This document shows, piece after piece, positions 1 through 6,100 of a DNA stretch of 9,027 bases (position 1 is the stretch's first letter; each line of letters opens with the position of its first letter). The position numbers and the translations under genes are program-made. The notes below the pieces were generated by a model. It ran no database searches and was not told the origin of the DNA. It worked only from the letters and a program-made list of their open reading frames with translations. The DNA is taken from contig MHGR01000031.1 in assembly GCA_001805655.1 (NCBI GenBank), positions 1 through 9,027 of the forward strand, in the 5' to 3' direction. This DNA is from Omnitrophica WOR_2 bacterium RIFCSPHIGHO2_02_FULL_52_10 (GTDB lineage Bacteria; Omnitrophota; Gorgyraeia; Zapsychrales; Zapsychraceae).

Positions 1-1
1 T

Positions 2-199
2 AAGCAATTCCAGAAGGAAGGATGGAAAGCCGTTCCGCTGATCAAGTTCGATGACCAAACCGACGCCAACGGCCAAATCCGCACGGGGGATATCATCACC
101 ATTGAGCCGGTCATCTCGGTGCCCGGCGAAGAGGGATTCAGGGGTGCCATCCAGGTCCGTGTTACAGCGGATGGATATGAATTTCTGAGAGGGCCAGGT
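2..199 (+). other. Protein region: C-terminal end of an unrecognised beta-rich domain (residues 1-66)
   Basis: Alternating hydrophobic and polar residues such as KAVPLIKF, DIITIEPVISV and GAIQVRVTADGYEFL suggest beta strands. The start of the domain is outside the window. It ends at GPGSGP, where the composition shifts to a low-complexity linker. I do not recognise a family. Confidence 0.5.
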
Positions 200-3100
200 T
201 CCGGCCCGGCATCGACGGAAGGAGCAATGGATATAAAAGCAGCAGGTTACTCTACGCCACCGCAAATTCAACCCGCAGTCAAGGGGAAAGGATCAGACGA
301 AAGGCCGGTGGTCGCTGCCCCGGGATTGCCGAAGCTCGCGGCGGCGAACGGTGATCAGGGTATTAATAACGGAGAAAGAACAAATGTGGATCCGCAAGAG
401 TTTACCATCGGGGACATAGAAAAACCTAACACCGACAACAAAGGAAAATCCGGGGCTTTGCATCCGGCGCAGGGGCAGGATTACTCCACACCACCGCAAA
501 TTGCGGCCGAAGGAGTCCCGCAAAAACAAACAAAGCAGGGTACGCCGACGCCGACGGCTAGGTTTGCCCGTCCATCCCCTATCTCTGCACCGGAAAAATT
601 AGAATTAGCAAAAGATTTGATAATGAAGCATATGCATGCGACAAGAGAGGAACTAGGAAAGAGTGGCATGCTGCCTGATGACATTGATTTGCTAATGAGA
701 GGAATTGATCGTTTTGCGGAGGGCATAGTAAATTCCGATAGACAAGGCCAAGCGGAAGAAAAATTAATAGATCGTGGTCGTTTATTGGGTCGTTGGATTA
801 AAGATGAAAAAAAATCACTGTCCAGTTTGTTTGGTTATGGTATTTCTAGAAAAGAAGTAGAAAGTATAATCAAAGAGGTGAAAAACAAATTGGACGACTC
901 GTCCTCTTCGCCGGTTTCGACAGTTCGGCCAGGGCCGCAATCACCGGGCCAGGTGGCACACATTAGATTCGATGATGAGAAGTTTGATAGAAATGCCTTT
1001 GGTGATGACGCAAGTTTTGAACTTAACAGAGAGTTTGATCGGATTACTAAACTAGCCCAGATTGCCGATGAAGCGGCGACCAGATCGTCCTCTCCGGTCG
1101 TATCCTCCGTAGGGCCTTTGGCTATGCCGGTTTCGAAGGTGACAGGTATCCCCGAATTAACGGAAGCGGGGATAGTCGAGCCGAAGAAGTTTGGGGACGT
1201 GTCTTCACCGGTCGTGCCGGACAGAAGCGGCCGATCGCCACCGCCTGTTGTAGAAATTACACCGCCCAAAATCCTTCCGCCCGCCCCGGTCGGCTCCTCG
1301 CCGGTCTTTACGGCTCCCACCCCGACAACGATCCAACCGACATTTTTGCATGCGGTTTCTTCACCGCTTATTTTCGGACAACAAGCAACTGCTACCAAAG
1401 ATATACAAATCGCCAAAGCATCAATCCCCACAAAGGATGGCGCTTTTGGGAGCCCGACATTTGACAGAACAATTGCAATTGATAATGGAAAGGGGATCGT
1501 TTCGGTCGTTCCGTTTAATGGCAATAGGATTACTAATGCGTTCGAGGGAATCGATATCAGCGAGAATGATTTCGTCATTCCGGTTAATCCCGCAGATACA
1601 ACGAGCGATCTAATTGTTGCCCGATTAAATAACGCAGGAACTCCTGAGGCTGTTGGACGGATTTCCCGCGCAGCCATTGATCCCGCGACGTTTGAAGTCA
1701 GTACCCTTCAAGACACAAGGAAAATTCCCGGTCTAACAGGTGGAAGGGATATCACCTATCAGGGTGAGGCTCCGCAAAGCTATACGTTAACCTTTGATAA
1801 TAAAGAAATCGCCGACCAAGCCAACCGGCGTTTAGGCACAGTGAAATTCACCCCCGGCCAAAGAAGCGTGCTGTCAGTGGAAGAAAATAATATTGTTTTT
1901 GACCGCGAAGCGGCCGGGCGAAAAGAAAGTGAGTATATTCTGCGCCGGGCTGAATCCAGCGGTTTGTTTGAATTAGTCCCGCAGGACCGGCTTATCGGTG
2001 AAACGCAAAAGCATTTAGATACCAAAACCGGCGATGTCACGGCAGAAAAAGAACTTTTATCAACCATGCAGGGCCGCATTCAGGAGCTTGCCGTCAGGGA
2101 TCAGGCGCAGGTCACGGATCCTGTCGCTATCCTTCAGGGATATTCTCAGGAATTCCGCGGATACAAAAATGCTCCGGCAGAATTTAGGGATCTTGCGGCG
2201 ACGGCGTTAGAGCGGACAACTCTGGATATACAAGGGGAGATTTCCGCGGCAGGGGTTAGGGATGGCAAGATTTTTGTGACACCGATGGTGTCCAATAAGG
2301 CCGAAGCGATTCACCATGAACTTATCGCCATGACCGGCCAGGATACACGCAGCGATTTTGACGTTAAGGCCGTGCAGAGTCAAAGAGGCGATACCACGGT
2401 TCCTCGCACATTTCCGGATGTCGAGCGCGATTTATCGAGAGATATTCGAAAGACCGGCATCTATACGTTTATTCCGGCAACAGAGGAGACACAGCAAGAA
2501 CTCAAAGCGGCTATGCGCCAGCAGCCGGCGGCCATGATGGATCGGCCAGACATGCCGCGCCAGGCCGGCTCCTCGCGGATTGAGCCGACACAACAGATGC
2601 AACAGCCGATGGTAATGAAACAGCGCGAAATTTCCTCTTCACCGATTTCACTAAAGTCCTTACGCATGGGCGGAATTATAGGGCTTTTAAGCAGTGTTGT
2701 TGGCATGGGTACGGTCAATGCCGCAGACCCGAAAAGTGTGGAATTTTATCATTTTGGGGATGGGCAGCATCGCGTTGAGCAAACACTGCCGCAGGCCAAA
2801 AAGGAACTTGAATCCAATCTTGATCAAATGCTGAATGAAATAAAAAAATTACCCGGAGGGGCGGTCCCGAAGGTCCTGAAGGCCCCTCAATTGGAAAGCA
2901 TAGTTGCCGGCATATCTAAGCGGAACCCCGGCTTTGAAGACATAACTCAGGCCGTTTCAAAAGAATTGAAAAGCCGTTATGAACGTTTTAACAAAGGTAA
3001 AATGAGCCAGAAGGAAATTCAGGATCTTGCTTCATTAGAGAAAGAAGTGCTGAAATGGGTTTATGTGTTCTGGGATCATAATGTCGCCTATGATGACCTG

Positions 3101-6100
3101 GGGGTTAAGACTAAAGAATGGAATTATGTGGATTTGCACAATACCGTGGTTGGGAACCCCAATCTCAGGGGCAACCCGCGTACGAAGGTCTGTGATTCCA
3201 GTAGTGATATAGCAATGCTCACGTTGAGAGAAATGGGTTTTGGTCCTAACCCGGGTAGTTTATCGAAAGTTGAAGTGCTGATTAATTTTACCGGGGAGGA
3301 TATGACAAAAGCCGGCGGGCATACAGCTGTGGTATGGAAGCTGGCCAATGGTGAGGCAGGAATTTTTGATGGGACTCAGGGGGTCAGGGGCCCTGCCGGC
3401 CAGGGGATTGAATTGGCTAATATTAATGTGTCCCATAAAGTGTTGGCAATTCCGACAGCTGAAGGACGACAAAAACGGATTGATTTAGCAAAACATAAAT
3501 TGAACACAGTAACCGGGGACACATTTGAAGATTTATATGAAGATAAAAATGACCAGCGAGTGGCAATCCGATTATTTAAAAACCATGAATATACAGTTAA
3601 GTTGTTAAGCGGCAACAAGAACAAGAATACATTAGAGAAGGCATTAAGCCAACTCCTGGATATTGACCGGCAGACAGGATCATTAATGGGGAGACCCCCG
3701 GCTTCGCGGAATCCAATCCACAGGTCCAACTTAGAAAAGTTACAAATGGCGGTCCGAAACAATATAGAGCAAGTAAAAAATGCCACTGGAAAGACAACGA
3801 CGCCGCCTGTCCGCCCAGAACAAGCGAGCAGTAAGGGCGATGTCGTTGGTCGGGGCGTCAATGCGCTAAGTCGTATTCAGCAATCATTAAATGAGGCCAA
3901 CGCATATTTTAAAAAGGGCGATTTTGAAACTGCCGAAAGAAAATACCGGGAGGCCGAGCAGGAAAGCCGGAAGACATCGGCTGAATTTAGGAAGACGGAA
4001 CTTGCGCGTATGCCTAAAGAACGAACAAATATCAACAATGAAAGAGGGGAGGGAATGTCCGGTCAGCAGCTAATCAATACGATTGATGAAATAGGACAAA
4101 TAGCACAGAAAAACCGCAAGGCGGCACGACACAACCATTTAACAGGGCGTTACAATAAATTAATCGAAAGGTTTAATCGATTTGCTAATGACCGGGATTT
4201 AAAGAGAAGCGTGGAAAACATGCGCGGAATAATCAGCGAAACGGGCCGGCTTGTAAAAGAGATTGATGGGAATGAGGACATCGGAAGATCTCTGAAAAAG
4301 TTAGAGGATGCCGCAAGATCAGTCATCAAGGGAAAGACGGGACGGAGTTCTTCACCGATCGTGCCAGAGAGAGCAAGTGTCAGTTCGCCGGTGCCGAAGG
4401 TATCCCAAATCAGCCGGCATACGGGAACCCTGGGGGTTGACGAATGGGAGGCTGGGGCTGGAGTTCTTCCTCCCTCCTCCCTACGCTCTCTGCCTTCAAC
4501 TGTCTCCTCCTCACCAGCTACTACAAGCTTAGACAACTTGACTGGGAAGACGCAAAGCCGCCGCGATTTCTTGAAGTTAATGGGTAAGCTTAGTGTAGCA
4601 GCTATTGGAACAACAACATGCTTGGGCGGATGCGGCAGGGGTTATACGCCCGAGGATATTAAGGGCCTAAACGCTAAGTTATTGAGGGAATTCATAAATC
4701 CCCAAAATCAAACTTTTCTAACACGGGGCCAGCTTCCCGGCATAGTTACGAGGTTAGCTAACCCCAAGGGCGGGGACTTAGGAACTGGGACAAACTTAGG
4801 TAATGGAATTGTAGTTACCGCGGCACATGTCGTTAAAGATTTGGGAGGTTTTGAGACAGGACGGGTTGAAATATTGCGATCCTCTGGCGCGGATGCAGAA
4901 AACCTTGACTCTCGTCAAGCCGATGTCTTGGCTCGAGATGAAGAAGCGGATCTTGCCCTTATTCGTTGGGAGGATGATAGAGACGAAGAATATTCAGACG
5001 TTCCGCTCATTACCCTCGCTCGGGAATTATCGCAACCGGGACAAAAGGTCTTAAGAATAGAGCCAGGAGGGCTAAACGAAGAAGAGAGAACGACACTTTA
5101 TGAGGGGGGCAGGGATTTATATGAGCGAACAAAACCTTTCGAGGGAGATTTAGGGAGTGTGCGCATGAGGAAGGGCGAGAGTGGCGTTGAATTTCGAGGG
5201 CAAGTCGTGGATAGCCGGCCCTATAAGTTAGAGGGGTTACGGTATTATACTGATGGCAGGGTGGATTTTGAAAGGCCCGACTTACTAGGGATTTCGTCGA
5301 TGCAGTCATACCCCGGTAACAGCGGTGCCCCTGTATTTAATGTACGTCTTCTACAAGGCAAAGATGATAAAACTCGAGAGGAATGGTATGAATTAGCGGG
5401 AATTGTAACACAAACCATAGATACGTGGCACCTGATAACTTTGCACGGTTATCTGGGAGACGGGAAAGATGTTGTCTATTTGCGAAATGATGACCCCCCG
5501 GCTATAAGGCAACGTTTCACAATTTTTAGTAATCGAGAGGCGATAGACCGGTTAGTCTCTAACTATTTATGGAAAACCGGTAGCTCACCGATCGGGCGAT
5601 CGACGTCCCCAAGCCAAGATTTCTCTTCGACAGTTATTATACCAAACCGCGAAACCAGCGCGCCGGTGAATAGCTCTCAGCTGTCAGCTCCCAGTTCTCA
5701 GCTTCAATTACCAGAGCCGATTACCCGGCCTGCAACACCCACCATCGGCTCCTCGCCGGTTGTTCCGGTAACTTCCATTACACCGCCAGTCCTGCCGGCG
5801 ATGACAACGTTTCCTCTTATCGGCAGCGACATAACTACGCCAAGGACTCAACAGATCGCCAAATCCATAAGCTCCCCGGCTGTCAAAGATCCGGCTATGC
5901 CGGCAACGAGCACGCGCAGTCCCAAAACGGAAGTTCCTATCAACGATTTCCAAAAACTCTCCAGGGCACCGGAACGGCCAATGTCACCGTTTGACTATCG
6001 CTTTGATGCCAATCGTCAAAATGTGGACCAAGCATTCAAACAATTTACGGTTAGAGTTAATCCCAACACGGCTGTCCCTGAAATAGATTCCTATGAGGTA

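Noticed and set aside
899..1369. CRISPR or tandem DNA repeat array suggested by recurring SSPV codons
   Set aside because: The repeats are short, irregularly spaced and conserved at protein level only, with varying synonymous codons.
835..1677. 280-residue open frame on the minus strand
   Set aside because: It lies wholly antisense to the continuous giant ORF, and its translation is a low-complexity Ser/Gly/Thr mirror of the linker codons without domain logic.
2312..2332. HHELIAM as a functional HExxH zinc protease motif
   Set aside because: The second zinc-binding His is Ala, so only a degenerate or unrelated motif can be claimed.
2666..3466. Independent gene starting at ATG 2666 for a secreted peptidase
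   Set aside because: There is no ribosome binding site, the basic signal residues Lys885 and Arg888 lie upstream of that Met, and there is no stop on either side.
4538..5581. Independent gene for a Tat-exported serine protease
   Set aside because: No stop codon separates it from upstream sequence, no in-frame ATG or Shine-Dalgarno precedes the Tat motif, and the frame continues past it through further linkers and domains.
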